From the NCBI RefSeq assembly GCF_012910955.1, contig NZ_WTVQ01000020.1:1-64000 (forward strand): DNA of 64,000 nucleotides, written 5' to 3'. The notes beneath the pieces are model-generated. The model made no database searches and was not told the origin of the DNA. It saw nothing but the letters and a program-made list of their open reading frames with translations. Position numbers and translations under genes: made by a program. This DNA comes from Aromatoleum diolicum. GTDB taxonomy: Bacteria > Pseudomonadota > Gammaproteobacteria > Burkholderiales > Rhodocyclaceae. Below are positions 63,648 to 64,000 of the stretch, one piece after another. The first letter of the stretch is position 1. Each line of letters opens with the position of its first letter.

Positions 63648-64000
63648 ATGAGCGACATTCAGGACAAACCGGCCGGACCCGTGGGCAACCCGCCCCGCCG
63701 CCGCTTCCTCAAGGAAGTGGCGGGGGTGGCGGGTGGCGCCTGCCTGCTGTCGCTCGGCGTCGGCCTGTATGCGAAGCAGGCGAGCGCGCGGCCGGCAACC
63801 GCCCTGCGCCCTCCCGGCGCGCTCGCCGAAAGCGACTTCCTTGCGGCCTGCGTGCGTTGCGGCCTGTGTGTGCGCGACTGTCCCTACGACACCCTGAAAC
63901 TCGCCGAGCTCGGCGACGGTGTCGCGACCGGTACGCCGTACTTCACCGCGCGCGACGTCGCCTGCGAGATGTGCGAAGACATCCCCTGCGTCGTCGCCTG
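63648..64000 (+). CDS. napG: NapG ferredoxin-type quinol dehydrogenase subunit (partial)
   Basis: The first 117 codons; the gene runs off the window. A Tat-type signal ([10 protein letters not shown]) is followed by [17 protein letters not shown] and [12 protein letters not shown], the first iron-sulfur motifs of NapG. It passes electrons from quinol (with NapH) to NapA. It lies 59 nt after napA. The rest of the operon (napH, napB, perhaps napC) should follow outside the window. Confidence 0.92.
   Translation, partial: MSDIQDKPAGPVGNPPRRRFLKEVAGVAGGACLLSLGVGLYAKQASARPATALRPPGALAESDFLAACVRCGLCVRDCPYDTLKLAELGDGVATGTPYFTARDVACEMCEDIPCVVA

Noticed and set aside
1-64000. CRISPR arrays, insertion sequences, tRNA or rRNA genes, phage genes
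   Set aside because: No spaced direct-repeat arrays, transposase motifs, cloverleaf-like sequences or rRNA landmarks were seen on reading.

Overview
The window reads as chromosomal DNA of a GC-rich, respiratory, nitrate-reducing betaproteobacterium, most likely of the Rhodocyclales (Azoarcus/Aromatoleum/Thauera type). This rests on gene content only: gmk-rpoZ-spoT order, a DUF3460 protein, a PHB depolymerase-like enzyme, and a NarXL-Nap locus next to a Dnr-type regulator. No rRNA, tRNA, CRISPR array, insertion sequence or phage gene was seen.

Region 1 (1-14003) is the most unusual part. A 131-residue secreted protein and a giant (~1,930-residue) MnxG-like multicopper oxidase each sit behind a near-perfect sigma-54 promoter. 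GGGGAA/TTCCCC palindromes lie upstream of both promoters at almost identical spacing. The oxidase is followed by a YVTN beta-propeller protein, two SCO1/SenC copper chaperones, a cytochrome c fused to a periplasmic-binding-protein domain, and a SurA-like chaperone. A receiver-only response regulator follows behind a third sigma-54-like promoter. The whole looks like an inducible periplasmic or extracellular metal-oxidation system with its own copper loading, electron transfer and folding factors.

Region 2 (14098-22114) is a compact nine-gene type II secretion/type IV pilus-like operon: GspE ATPase, PilM-, PilN-, PilO- and PilP/GspC-like proteins, a lipoprotein secretin with TPR-like and cohesin-like domains, and three pseudopilins. 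No GspF is present. It could export the oxidase.

Region 3 (22237-36908) holds housekeeping and envelope genes: a cold-shock protein, NfeD/stomatin pair, PRC-barrel protein, secreted retropepsin, a tiny Pro/Asp-rich protein, DUF2145/membrane/YiaAB operon, an XRE regulator, a phospholipid acyl-recycling set (Aas-like, amidohydrolase, LplT-PlsC fusion), an alpha/beta hydrolase, and a TlpA-like/transglutaminase pair.

Region 4 (37382-48104) has a duplicated NrfJ-like lipoprotein, CreA, ArfB, a triheme cytochrome c, a GGDEF/EAL protein, a FrnE-like DsbA protein, a DnaJ-like co-chaperone, a PHB depolymerase-like hydrolase and a GDYXXLXY/DUF4401/DUF2157 membrane operon.

Region 5 (48313-56532) has gmk, rpoZ, spoT, a CobW-type GTPase, a MocR-type regulator divergent from a LysE exporter, a DUF3460 protein and an exonuclease/GIY-YIG fusion.

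Region 6 (56573-64000) is the nitrate-respiration locus: a Dnr/FNR-type regulator divergent from narX-narL, then napF-napD-napA-napG, with napG cut by the window end. A NarL-type 7-2-7 site precedes narX and an FNR/Dnr box precedes napF.
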